This document shows positions 7,319 to 15,572 of a stretch of DNA of 18,865 bases, in pieces (positions within the stretch are counted from its first letter, which is position 1; each line of letters starts with the position of its first letter). The stretch is from Elusimicrobiota bacterium. Its GTDB lineage: Bacteria > Elusimicrobiota > Elusimicrobia > Elusimicrobiales > Elusimicrobiaceae. The notes under the pieces are model-generated. The model did no database searches, was not told the DNA's origin, and saw nothing but the letters and a program-made list of their open reading frames with translations. The stretch is from contig JAEXBW010000002.1 in the NCBI GenBank assembly GCA_023393825.1, forward strand, positions 1 through 18,865. Reading direction: 5' to 3'. The position numbers and the translations under genes were made by a program.

Positions 7319-8383
7319 ATGTACGATACGCAAAAACTTTTGGAAAAGGCCCAAACGCAGCATATCTTAACAAAAGAGGAAATTGTTGCGCTTTTATCAC
7401 TTAAAGACGCAGCCCCGCTTTACGCGGCGGCCGATGCCGTACGCCAAAAATATGTTGGCGATGAAGTGCATTTAAGAGGGTTAATAGAGTTTTCCAACTG
7501 TTGCCATCAAAACTGCTGTTATTGCGGTTTAAGACGGGAAAACGCGCAAATAAAACGCTACCGCCTTGAGCCTGAAGAAATTATAGAACTTGCGCGCAAA
7601 GCCAAAGGTTACGGCTATAAAACCGTTGTTTTACAGTCGGGCGAAGACAATTATTATACCGTTGAAAAAATGACGCGCATAATACAAGGCATACACGCTT
7701 TGGACCTTGCCCTTACCTTAAGCATAGGCGAGAAAACTTTTGAAGAATATAAAGCCTACAAAGACGCGGGCGCAAACCGCTATCTTTTGCGTATAGAAAC
7801 TACCGACAAAAACCTTTACGAAAAGCTGGACCCCGATATGAGTTTTGAAAACCGCCTGCGCTGCCTTAAAGATTTAAAAACTTTAGGGTACGAAGTCGGC
7901 AGCGGAAGCCTTGTGGGCCTGCCCGACCAGACGGACGAAAGCCTTGCCGATGATATTTTATTTTTTAAATCAATTCCCGTTGATATGGCGGGCATCGGCC
8001 CGTTTATCCCCAATCCCGATACTCCGCTTGCGGCAAGTTCTTCGCACGGTAATTTTGAAAAAGCTTTAAAAGTTATGGCCATAACCCGCCTGCTTTTGCC
8101 CGATATAAATATACCGGCCACCACCGCCATGGAAACCCTTGATAAAAACGGACGCGTTATTGCGCTTAAAAGCGGCGCGAATGTGGTTATGCCTAATGTT
8201 ACAGAAGGCGAAGCCCGCAAGCTTTATCAGCTTTACCCAGGTAAAATATGCACGGGCGAAACGCCGAGTATGTGCCGCGGCTGCATAGAAGGCAAGATAA
8301 CCGCCATAGGCAGAAAGATAGGCACGGGAAAGGGCTTTCACGGCGATTACCTTAAAAATAAAAAAGAGCAGGAAAAAGCTTAA
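7319..8383 (+). CDS. hydE: [FeFe]-hydrogenase maturation radical SAM protein HydE
   Basis: This 354-residue radical SAM TIM-barrel enzyme takes part in building the H-cluster 2Fe subcluster of [FeFe] hydrogenase, with HydG and HydF. The SAM cluster motif CxxxCxxC is at Cys62, Cys66 and Cys69, followed by YCGLRR as in HydE rather than BioB. YGYKTVVLQSGED (98-110), SFENRLRCL, GSGSLVGLPDQT, GIGPFIPNPDTPLA and NIPATTAMET match the HydE pattern I recall from Thermotoga. Cys311, Cys319 and Cys322 near the C-terminus match the accessory cluster site found in some HydE proteins. It is the only plus-strand gene here, diverging from lon and converging on infB. Neither hydF, hydG nor a hydrogenase gene is in the window. 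The start is the first ATG; no SD is seen. Confidence 0.95.
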   Translation: MYDTQKLLEKAQTQHILTKEEIVALLSLKDAAPLYAAADAVRQKYVGDEVHLRGLIEFSNCCHQNCCYCGLRRENAQIKRYRLEPEEIIELARKAKGYGYKTVVLQSGEDNYYTVEKMTRIIQGIHALDLALTLSIGEKTFEEYKAYKDAGANRYLLRIETTDKNLYEKLDPDMSFENRLRCLKDLKTLGYEVGSGSLVGLPDQTDESLADDILFFKSIPVDMAGIGPFIPNPDTPLAASSSHGNFEKALKVMAITRLLLPDINIPATTAMETLDKNGRVIALKSGANVVMPNVTEGEARKLYQLYPGKICTGETPSMCRGCIEGKITAIGRKIGTGKGFHGDYLKNKKEQEKA

Positions 8384-8410
8384 TAAACCTTATTATAATT
8401 TTGAAAATAA

Positions 8411-8443
8411 AAAACCCGCGAATTTTTAAAGTCCGCGGGTTTT
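8411..8443. terminator. Bidirectional terminator between hydE and infB
   Basis: AAAACCCGCG (8411-8420) and CGCGGGTTTT (8434-8443) form a 10-bp stem with a 13-nt loop. It has T residues on the plus side and a run of A residues before the stem that become T on the minus side, so it can serve both convergent genes. It lies 27 bp after the hydE stop and 21 bp after the infB stop. Confidence 0.9.
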
Positions 8444-8464
8444 AAATTTACGCCACTTAAAAGT

Positions 8465-10843
8465 TTAAGCTGTTTTGCTTATTCTTCTTGTAACGGTTTT
8501 CTTTTGCGTACATTCTATTATATCGCCCGCCTTTGTCTGGCGGAAGCCGTCTATAAGAACGCCGCATTCATAACCTTTTTCCACTTCTTTAACGTCGTCT
8601 TTGAAGCGTTTAAGGCCAGATATTCTGCCTTTATATACCTGTTGGCCTGCGCGCAATATTTTAACATCGTATCCGCGCACTAATTTGCCTTCGTCTATAT
8701 AAGAGCCTGCGACAAAGCCTGAGCTTAAGTCAAATATCTGTCTTACCGTTGCGCGGCCTACAAGTTCTTCTACTATATCAGGCTCAAGCAAGCCTTCCAT
8801 AGCTGCGTGGAGGTCTTCCAAAAGTTCAAAGATAATATTATACTTGCGTATTTCTATACCTTCTCTTTCGGCTTCGTCGGCGGCATTGCCGTCGCTTTCC
8901 ACATTAAACGCTATAACAACAGCGTCGCTTGCCTTGGCAAGAAGAATATCAGACTCGTTTACATTGCCTGCGCCCGCGTGGATGATTTTAACTTCCACTT
9001 CCTCGCTGGGTATGCGCTGTATGGCGTCTTTGATAGCTTCAATAGAGCCGTGTACGTCCGCCTTTAAGATTATTGCCAGCTCTTTTACTTTCTTGCCGTC
9101 AATAGTGCTTCTTAAGGTGGTAAGGGAAACGTGCTTCTGGTGCGCAAGTTTTTCTTCCTTATGCGCCAGTTTGCGTTTTTCCGCTATGTGTTTGGCTTCT
9201 TTTTCGCTTTCGGTTACAAATAAAGTATCGCCTACTAATGGCGGTTCGCCGCTGATGCCCAAGATTTCTGCGGGGACGGAAGGGCCTGCCGTAGGCAGCC
9301 TTTTGCCGTGTTCATCAACAAGCGCGCGTATTTTGCCGAAGGTTGTGCCGACTATAAACGGGTCGCCCACGCGCATAGTGCCTTTTTGCACAAGCACAGT
9401 GGCTACAACGCCGCGTTTATTGTCGCGCTTACTTTCAAGAATAACGCCCACGCCCATTCTGTCGGGGTTGGCTTTAAGTTCCATAATTTCGGCCTGCAAA
9501 GCAACCATCTCCAAAAGTTTATCTATGTTAATTCTCTTTTTGGCGGAGATTTCAACATAAATTGTATTGCCCTGCCATTCTTCGGGTATTAAACCGCGGT
9601 TGGCTAAATCCTGTTTGATTTTGTCGGGGTTTGCGCCCGGTAAATCAATTTTATTTACCGCAACTATTATCGGCGCGCCAGCTGATTTAGCGTGGTTCAT
9701 AGCTTCAATAGTTTGCGGCATTATGCCGTCGGTGGCGGAAACCACTAAAATAACAATATCCGTGGCTTGTGCGCCGCGTGCGCGCATGGCTGTAAAGGCT
9801 TCGTGGCCGGGGGTATCTAAAAAGGATATATACCCGCGCGGCGTTTTAACCCTGTACGCGCCTATGTGCTGCGTAATTGCACCAAATTCGCCCGCGACTA
9901 CATTTGAATGCCTTATAGCGTCAAGCAAACTTGTCTTGCCGTGGTCAACGTGGCCCATAATGGTAACGACGGGCGCTCTGGGTTTGAGGGAAGCGGGAGC
10001 GTCTTCCGCCTCTTCTTTAGAAAGTATTTCGTCTTCCGCAAATTCGTGGACGACTTCCGCCTTAAAGCCGCATTCGCCTACAACCAGTTCCACCATATCG
10101 TGGTCTAATCTCTGGTTGATTGTGGCGTAAATGCCCATACCCATAAGCTTTTTAATAAAGTCATTAATTTTAAGGTCCATCTTTTCCGCCAATTCTTTTA
10201 TGGTGGGCTGGCCTAAAATCTTAATAATTTTAACTTCGGGTGCGGCAGCTGCTGCGGGTTGAACGGCCTGCGCTTGCCTTTGCTGTACGGGCGCTTGCTG
10301 CGGCTGTGCAGGCTTCTGCACGGGGGCAACAGGCTGGGCCTGTACGGGTTTTACGGGCTGGGGCGCGGCAACCGGCGCGGGTGTAACAGGGTGCTGTTGT
10401 ACCTGCGGTTTAGGCTGTTCCTGTTTAACCTGTTGTGGCGCGTGGTGATGCACGGGCGCGGCAGGTTTAACTTCCGCCTTAGGCTGATGATGCGCGGGCG
10501 CCGCGTGCTGGGGTTTAACCTCGCTGTGGGTCGGCTTAACTTCCGCTTTAGGCGCGTGCTTAACTTCCTGCTCTTTTACTGCGTGATGAACAGGCTTGTG
10601 TTCCGCTTTATGTTCCGTTTCGTGTTCCGCCTTTTTTGCGGCAGGTTTTTTTACCGCAGTTTTTTTGGCGTCTGCGTCTGTCGTCTTTTTTGCGACGGGT
10701 TTTTTAGCCGTTGTCTTTTTATCGTCAGCGGCTTTTTTTACCGTCGGTTTTTTTACGGTTGTTTTTTTAGCTGAAATTTTCTTATTCTCTTCTTCTGATG
10801 GAGGAATGTCCTTTTTAATGGTTTTCTTGGTTGTCGGTGTCAT
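8465..10843 (-). CDS. infB: Translation initiation factor IF-2
   Basis: This 792-residue GTPase brings initiator fMet-tRNA to the 30S subunit and promotes subunit joining. Residues 1-75 are a Lys/Ala-rich tail, 75-200 a His/Pro/Gln/Val low-complexity linker, and about 205-255 the IF2N-type subdomain. The G domain carries GHVDHGKTS (297-305), DTPGHE (343-348), NKID (397-400) and SAK (433-435). Domain II, domain III and the C-terminal fMet-tRNA binding domain follow to the end. Length and order are normal; the linker composition is lineage-specific. The start is fixed by AAAGGAGG at 10857-10850, 6 nt upstream, which lies inside nusA. The gene overlaps the 3' end of nusA by 29 nt in another frame, so its translation is likely coupled to nusA. 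Confidence 0.98.
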   Translation of the reverse strand: MTPTTKKTIKKDIPPSEEENKKISAKKTTVKKPTVKKAADDKKTTAKKPVAKKTTDADAKKTAVKKPAAKKAEHETEHKAEHKPVHHAVKEQEVKHAPKAEVKPTHSEVKPQHAAPAHHQPKAEVKPAAPVHHHAPQQVKQEQPKPQVQQHPVTPAPVAAPQPVKPVQAQPVAPVQKPAQPQQAPVQQRQAQAVQPAAAAAPEVKIIKILGQPTIKELAEKMDLKINDFIKKLMGMGIYATINQRLDHDMVELVVGECGFKAEVVHEFAEDEILSKEEAEDAPASLKPRAPVVTIMGHVDHGKTSLLDAIRHSNVVAGEFGAITQHIGAYRVKTPRGYISFLDTPGHEAFTAMRARGAQATDIVILVVSATDGIMPQTIEAMNHAKSAGAPIIVAVNKIDLPGANPDKIKQDLANRGLIPEEWQGNTIYVEISAKKRINIDKLLEMVALQAEIMELKANPDRMGVGVILESKRDNKRGVVATVLVQKGTMRVGDPFIVGTTFGKIRALVDEHGKRLPTAGPSVPAEILGISGEPPLVGDTLFVTESEKEAKHIAEKRKLAHKEEKLAHQKHVSLTTLRSTIDGKKVKELAIILKADVHGSIEAIKDAIQRIPSEEVEVKIIHAGAGNVNESDILLAKASDAVVIAFNVESDGNAADEAEREGIEIRKYNIIFELLEDLHAAMEGLLEPDIVEELVGRATVRQIFDLSSGFVAGSYIDEGKLVRGYDVKILRAGQQVYKGRISGLKRFKDDVKEVEKGYECGVLIDGFRQTKAGDIIECTQKKTVTRRISKTA

Positions 10844-12182
10844 GTGTTTCCTCCTTTTGCGCTAAATATTTTTTAGCGCCTTCAATAATTCTTTCGGCTG
10901 TCTTTTCGCCAACGCCCTGTAATGTCGCAAGGTGTTCGGGTGTAAGAGAAGCAAGCTTTTCAACAGAGTTAAACCCTGCCTTTGCAAGAACTTCGGCTAT
11001 CTTGGGGCCGATGCCTTCAACGTCGGCTAAGGTATCTTGTATAAGCTGGCTGGCTTCAAGCCCTTCCTGATTCTTTTGGCTTTCGCTCTTTACTTCAATT
11101 TCCCAGCCTGAAACCTTGCTTGCAAGTTTAATATTCTGCCAGTCTTTACCGATGGCGATTGCAAGTTGGTCGTCGGGGACGATGACTAAAGCCTGTTTTT
11201 CTTCCGCGTTAATTATTCTTACGGAAAGTACTTTTGCGGGGGACAGAGAGTTAACGATATTTGCCACAGGATCGTCGCTGTAGTTGATAAGGTCAATCTT
11301 TTCGCCTGCAAGTTCGTTGGTTACGGCTCTTATTCTGATGCCTCTCATACCGACGCAAGTGCCGATAGGGTCAATTTTATTGTCATTGCTGTGTACCACA
11401 ACTTTGGCTCTGAAACCGGGGTCGCGGAAAATTGATTTAATTTCAATAATACCGTCGGAAAGTTCGGGTATTTCCACTTTCATAAGTTCTTTTAAGAACT
11501 CGGGCGATGTTCTGGAGAGCATAATGTATGGCCCTCTCTGGCCTTTGTCCATTTTGAAAGCGGCTGATTTATAGCGGCTTAATACTGGGTCGTCTTTAAT
11601 TTCCAAAAAGTCGTTTTGGGAAAGTACTTTTGTTATTATGGCTTTAACGCGGCCGCCGTGTGCAAATCTTTCTTTTTTAATCTGTTCGCAATAGGGCAAA
11701 ATGGCTTCCGCCTTGCCAAGGTCTACCACAATATCTCTGTCGGAAAAGCGGCGAACCAAACCCGTAATAACTTCGCCTTCTCTGGGTTTAAATTCTCTGT
11801 AAAGGTTATCTCTTTCAATACCTCTTACCTTTTGGATAAGCACCTGCTTTGCAATCTGCGCGGCAATACGGGAGAAATCTTCAACTTCAAGCGTATGCAC
11901 AATATCTTCGCCCACGTTAACATCGGGGTTGATTTTTTTGGCTTCTTCAAGGCTTATTTCCATTTCGGGGTTGGTAACTTCTTCCACTACGATAAGGGTT
12001 TGAAAGGCCTGTATTGTGCCGGATTCCGTGTCAATCTTGGCGGAAAGTACTGCAGTTTTGCCAAGGTGCTTTCTTAAAGCGGAGATAAGTGCGTCTTCAA
12101 TAGTTTTTAAGGTGTCTTCCCTTTTAATATTTTTTTCTCTTTCCAAGCTTTCAAGGGCTAAAAGTAAATCTTTGCTTTCCAT
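10815..12182 (-). CDS. nusA: Transcription termination/antitermination factor NusA
   Basis: This 455-residue protein binds RNA polymerase and nascent RNA, affecting pausing, termination and antitermination. It has the N-terminal polymerase-binding domain (1 to about 125), an S1 domain (about 133-225), two KH domains (about 230-365; PIGTCVGMRGIRIRA and AIAIGKDWQNIKLA hold the GXXG-like loops) and a C-terminal helix-hairpin-helix region (about 385-440; VEGIGPKIAEVL and LQGVGEKTAERI). The segment at about 187-214 between S1 strands looks some 20 residues longer than in common NusA proteins. An SD (AGGAG) lies a few bases before the ATG. It sits between rimP and infB in the classic rimP-nusA-infB order. 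In E. coli this operon is autoregulated by NusA-dependent termination. Confidence 0.97.
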   Translation of the reverse strand: MESKDLLLALESLEREKNIKREDTLKTIEDALISALRKHLGKTAVLSAKIDTESGTIQAFQTLIVVEEVTNPEMEISLEEAKKINPDVNVGEDIVHTLEVEDFSRIAAQIAKQVLIQKVRGIERDNLYREFKPREGEVITGLVRRFSDRDIVVDLGKAEAILPYCEQIKKERFAHGGRVKAIITKVLSQNDFLEIKDDPVLSRYKSAAFKMDKGQRGPYIMLSRTSPEFLKELMKVEIPELSDGIIEIKSIFRDPGFRAKVVVHSNDNKIDPIGTCVGMRGIRIRAVTNELAGEKIDLINYSDDPVANIVNSLSPAKVLSVRIINAEEKQALVIVPDDQLAIAIGKDWQNIKLASKVSGWEIEVKSESQKNQEGLEASQLIQDTLADVEGIGPKIAEVLAKAGFNSVEKLASLTPEHLATLQGVGEKTAERIIEGAKKYLAQKEETHDTDNQENH

Positions 12183-12202
12183 AGTGTTATTCTCCTGATA
12201 AT

Positions 12203-12661
12203 TTAAAATTCCGTAACCGGGTCAAGGTGCGCTTTTTTAATGTCTTCGTATTTAAAGGTAAACTTATTTGTGCCGTCGGATAAGACAATTTTGTCGTCGT
12301 CGGCGGTTTCTATAAGGCCCGTAAAGTTTGCTCTGTTTTCCAAAGCCTGCTTAAGTGTGATTTTGGCGCGTTCGCCCAGAAATCTTTTAAAATGTTCGGG
12401 TTTTTTAAGCACTCTGTTCATACCGGGGGAAGAAACTTCCAAAATATAAGCGCCTTCTATAATATTTTCCATAGTTAAAACCGCGTCAATTTTACGTGTT
12501 AAAATTTCGCAGTCGTTAAGCGTAAGGCCGCCGTTCTTATCCGCAAAAAACTGCAACAACTTCTTGCTGCCCTGGTTTTGTACGATAAGGTCTATAAGTT
12601 CGTATCCGTCAGCCGCTATGGCTTGGGAGATTATTTCTTCCGTTTCTATTTTGCTTTTCAT
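12203..12661 (-). CDS. rimP: Ribosome maturation factor RimP
   Basis: This 152-residue protein assists 30S subunit assembly in the cytoplasm. The N-terminal alpha/beta domain includes GYELIDLIVQ (19-28) and a segment LTLNDCEILTRKIDAVL equivalent to the family's S..DCE..S..I...L. The linker motif YILEVSSPGMNRVLKKPEHF (about 72-91) matches the hallmark LEVSSPGLDRPL.. of RimP. The C-terminal half is an SH3-like domain of small size. The start has GAGGT 5 nt upstream. It is the first gene of the rimP-nusA-infB operon; the gap to nusA is 20 bp. Its leader holds a strong hairpin with a T-run only about 10 nt before the ATG. Confidence 0.95.
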   Translation of the reverse strand: MKSKIETEEIISQAIAADGYELIDLIVQNQGSKKLLQFFADKNGGLTLNDCEILTRKIDAVLTMENIIEGAYILEVSSPGMNRVLKKPEHFKRFLGERAKITLKQALENRANFTGLIETADDDKIVLSDGTNKFTFKYEDIKKAHLDPVTEF

Positions 12662-12670
12662 CAGTACCTC

Positions 12671-12704
12671 TAAAACAAAAGCGACTTGTTGGCCAAGTCG
12701 CTTT
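12671..12704 (-). terminator. Terminator-like hairpin downstream of proS and in the rimP leader
   Basis: On the minus strand AAAGCGACTTG and CAAGTCGCTTT form a perfect 11-bp stem (12704-12694 with 12688-12678) with a 5-nt loop, followed by TGTTTT. It is the only terminator-like structure after proS. A near-consensus promoter lies upstream of it, so it would also fall at about +16 to +42 of the rimP transcript, where it could attenuate the operon. The rimP SD starts only a few bases after the T-run. Confidence 0.8.
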
Positions 12705-12725
12705 GATTAATATTGAAGATAACTT

Positions 12726-12754
12726 ATTGTATAAAAGTATTTGCTATACGTCAA
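12726..12754 (-). promoter_or_regulatory. Sigma70-type promoter of rimP-nusA-infB
   Basis: On the minus strand TTGACG (12754-12749) and TACAAT (12731-12726) are exactly 17 nt apart, each with one mismatch to consensus. The start would be near 12719, giving a leader of about 58 nt that includes the hairpin at 12704-12678. The -35 box begins 10 bp after the proS stop codon. Confidence 0.75.
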
Positions 12755-12764
12755 GTTTTGCGGT

Positions 12765-14483
12765 TTACTTTTTTACAACTTCCTTAAGTTTGGCTTCCAG
12801 TTCCGCCAAGGGCCAGAACTCCGCCTGCTGAGCCGTGCGGGCTTTGTATTCCAACTTGCCTTCGGGCAGCAGCTTTTTGCCTATAACAAGGCGGTGGGGG
12901 ATGCCGATAAGGTCCGCATCTTTAAACTTAATACCGGGGCGTTCGTCCCTTTCGTCGTAAAGTACACTGTAACCCATTTTGGTAAGATTTGCGTAAAGTT
13001 CGTCAGCCTTTTCCTTAACTTCGCCAACGGTGTCCAAGGCGATAAGTTCCACATCAAAGGGGGATAAGGGGGCGGGCCAAATGATACCGTTATCATCGTG
13101 GGATTGCTCTATGGCGGCGGCAAGCACGCGGCTTACGCCTATGCCGTAGCAACCCATAATCATAGGGTGGGATTTTTGGTTTTCGTCCAAAAAGTTCGCG
13201 CTCATCGCGCCAGAGTATTTTGTGCCAAGCTTAAATGTGTGGCCAACTTCTATGCCGCGCATAAAGTCAAAAGCGGATTGGCAGCGGGGGCAATGGTCGC
13301 CCGCGGAGGCCAATTTTAAATCGCCGTAAACATCAACTTTAAAATTATGTTCGGGTGTTACGTTTAACAGGTGGGTATCTTTTTTATTTGCGCCCGCAAT
13401 ACCGTTTACTATGGTTTTTACGGCATTATCGGCGTAAAGCTTAACCTGCGGATTCTTTTCTTTAAACCCGACGGGGCCTGCAAAACCGAGGGCGGAGCCT
13501 GTAACTTCCATATAAAGTTCGGGCGAGGCGATTTCAAGCTCGGTCGCGCCGATAAACTTTTTAAATTTAATTTCGTTAAGTTCGTCATCGCCGCGCATTA
13601 AAACGGCAACGGGTTTACCGTCGGCCTTATAAACTAACATTTTAAGAAAGCTGTTCTTGGGCTGCTTTAAAAAGTTTGCAACTTCTTCTATTGTGCGGGC
13701 GTCGGGCGTGGCAACTTCCTGCGCCGCTTTAAGGTCTTCCGCTTTGTACTGTGCGGCGGCGGGGGGCAGGATTTCCGTCTTTTCCGTATTGGCGGTATAT
13801 CCGCATTTGGGGCAGACGGAGATTTCGTTTTCGCCAGTTTGGGCAAGCACCATAAATTCGTGCGAAAAATTACCGCCTATGGAGCCTGTATCGGCTTCCA
13901 CGGGTTTAAACTTAAAGCCGCATCTGTCAAAAATTTTAACGTAAGCGTTATAAAGGCGCTGATACCATTCGTTTGCGCTGTCTTCGTTAGCGTGGAAGGA
14001 ATACGCATCCTTCATATAAAATTCTCTGGCGCGCATAACGCCAAAACGCGGGCGGATTTCGTCGCGGAACTTTGTGCCGAACTGATATAAACAAAGCGGC
14101 AGCTGCTTGTAAGAACTTACGTCTTTGGTAACTAAATTTGTCATAACTTCTTCGGCGGTGGGGGCAAGGCAGAAGCCGCTATCTTTGCGGTCTTTAAAGC
14201 GGAGCAATTCTTTGCCGTAAAAAGTCCAGCGGCCGCTTTGTTCCCAAAGTTCTTGGGGTTGCACTACGGGCAGCCAAACTTCGCAGCAGCCTGCGGCGTC
14301 AAGTTCTTCGCGGATAATCTGCTCAATTTTTTTGAGTATGCGCATGCCTAAAGGCAGCCATTCGTAAATACCGCTTGCGGTTTTGCGGATAAGACCCGCG
14401 CGCAACATAAATTTTGCGGAAGCTATATCAGCGTCTTTCGGCGCTTCTTTTAATGTGGGTATATAATATTGTGATAATTTCAT
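12765..14483 (-). CDS. proS: Prolyl-tRNA synthetase (bacterial type with editing domain)
   Basis: This 572-residue class II synthetase charges tRNA-Pro and removes mischarged alanine. Residues 1-220 hold motif 1 (about 45-75) and motif 2, FRDEIRPRFGVMRAREF (139-155). The YbaK-like insertion (editing) domain lies at about 225-405, bordered by CPKC (224-227) and CPRC (398-401). Motif 3, GCYGIGVSR (444-452), completes the catalytic core, and the anticodon-binding domain runs from about 475 to 572. Length and architecture are normal for the bacterial form. It begins 15 bp after ispG without a strong SD, so it is probably co-transcribed with rseP and ispG, and is followed by a terminator hairpin. 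Confidence 0.98.
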   Translation of the reverse strand: MKLSQYYIPTLKEAPKDADIASAKFMLRAGLIRKTASGIYEWLPLGMRILKKIEQIIREELDAAGCCEVWLPVVQPQELWEQSGRWTFYGKELLRFKDRKDSGFCLAPTAEEVMTNLVTKDVSSYKQLPLCLYQFGTKFRDEIRPRFGVMRAREFYMKDAYSFHANEDSANEWYQRLYNAYVKIFDRCGFKFKPVEADTGSIGGNFSHEFMVLAQTGENEISVCPKCGYTANTEKTEILPPAAAQYKAEDLKAAQEVATPDARTIEEVANFLKQPKNSFLKMLVYKADGKPVAVLMRGDDELNEIKFKKFIGATELEIASPELYMEVTGSALGFAGPVGFKEKNPQVKLYADNAVKTIVNGIAGANKKDTHLLNVTPEHNFKVDVYGDLKLASAGDHCPRCQSAFDFMRGIEVGHTFKLGTKYSGAMSANFLDENQKSHPMIMGCYGIGVSRVLAAAIEQSHDDNGIIWPAPLSPFDVELIALDTVGEVKEKADELYANLTKMGYSVLYDERDERPGIKFKDADLIGIPHRLVIGKKLLPEGKLEYKARTAQQAEFWPLAELEAKLKEVVKK

Positions 14484-14498
14484 AATTTTAACTTTATA

Positions 14499-15572
14499 TT
14501 ACTTCTTTAATTCCTCTGTAATTTTTTTAATCCATTCGCTTTGCGGGATTTTATTTTTTGTTTCGCCCTTTTCAAACCACAGGCCTTCGCCTTTGCCGCC
14601 CGCTATGCCAAAATCTGCGTCGCGCGCTTCGCCCGGGCCGTTTACTATACAGCCCATAACGGCTATCTTTTTACCCGTGGAAAGTTTTAAGAGTTCTTTA
14701 TCGGAATATATAATTTCTTCCAAAGCTTTTACCGTGCCGCTTACGTCTACCTGCGTTCTGCCGCAGGTGGGGCAGGAGATAATTTCTGGCCCGTATTTGC
14801 GCAGGTGCAGGGCTTTTAAAATTTCGTAAGCCGTTCTAACCTGCATTTTAGGGTCTTCCGTCAGGGAAATCCTTATAGTCGCGCCGATGCCTTGGCTTAA
14901 AAGGCGGCTCATAGCTATGGAACTTTTTACCGTTCCCGCCAAAAAGCTGCCCGCTTCCGTAAGGCCGATGTGCTGCGGGATATCGGTTTGCGCGGCAAGC
15001 ATTTCGCACGCTAAAACAGTTCTGTTTAAATTATCTGATTTTAAGGAAACTAAATACTGCTTAAAATTAAGCTGCTCTAAAATGTTGGACTGCTCAAGAG
15101 CTTCGCCCACCATAACTTTTGCCCATTCTTCGTCGGACCAATTAGGGCGGCCGTCAACTTTTTTAAGTTCCTTTACGGACCCTGCGTTAACGCCAATCCT
15201 TATGGCTATGCCCGCGTCCGCGCAGGCTTTAACAACTTCTTTTACCTTGCTTTGGTCGCCAATATTACCGGGGTTAATTCTTATTTTATCTACGCCTTGT
15301 TTTACGGCTTCAAGCGCAAGTTTGTAGTCAAAGTGAATATCAGCCACGAGCGGCGTTGTAATTTTGGCTTTTATTTTGCCCAGCGCAAGTGCGGCTTCCA
15401 TATCGGGGACTGCCACGCGGTTAATTTCGCACCCTGCGGCTTCAAGGGATAATATTTGCGCGGCGGTCGCTTCCGCGTCGCGCGTGTCCGTATTGCACAT
15501 AGACTGCACTCGTACGGGGTTTTTGCCGCCTAATATAAAAGAGCCTACTTTAACTTCGCGCGTCAATTTCAT
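14499..15572 (-). CDS. ispG: 4-hydroxy-3-methylbut-2-enyl diphosphate synthase (IspG/GcpE)
   Basis: This 357-residue iron-sulphur enzyme converts MEcPP to HMBPP in the penultimate step of the MEP isoprenoid pathway. The N-terminal TIM barrel shows VRVQSMCNTDTRD (20-32), VADIHFDY (76-83) and KIRINPGNIG (96-105). The C-terminal domain carries the [4Fe-4S] ligands Cys267 and Cys270 (CPTCGRT), Cys308 and Glu315 (CIVNGPGE), equivalent to C270, C273, C305 and E312 of E. coli. It is the short two-domain form of most bacteria. AAGGAA precedes the ATG, and the 4-nt ATGA overlap with rseP indicates coupling. It shares the neighbourhood with dxr, another MEP gene. Confidence 0.98.
   Translation of the reverse strand: MKLTREVKVGSFILGGKNPVRVQSMCNTDTRDAEATAAQILSLEAAGCEINRVAVPDMEAALALGKIKAKITTPLVADIHFDYKLALEAVKQGVDKIRINPGNIGDQSKVKEVVKACADAGIAIRIGVNAGSVKELKKVDGRPNWSDEEWAKVMVGEALEQSNILEQLNFKQYLVSLKSDNLNRTVLACEMLAAQTDIPQHIGLTEAGSFLAGTVKSSIAMSRLLSQGIGATIRISLTEDPKMQVRTAYEILKALHLRKYGPEIISCPTCGRTQVDVSGTVKALEEIIYSDKELLKLSTGKKIAVMGCIVNGPGEARDADFGIAGGKGEGLWFEKGETKNKIPQSEWIKKITEELKK

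Noticed and set aside
7816..8220. Minus-strand open frame inside hydE
   Set aside because: It is antisense to well-conserved HydE motifs and shows no family signature.
8844..9560. Plus-strand open frame of 238 codons
   Set aside because: It lies entirely antisense to infB, has a Ser/Leu/Pro-rich composition typical of a shadow frame, and no recognisable domain.
10259..10774. Plus-strand open frame of 171 codons rich in Arg, Leu, Gly and Phe
   Set aside because: It is the complement of the low-complexity IF-2 N-terminus; the repetitive composition explains the lack of stops.
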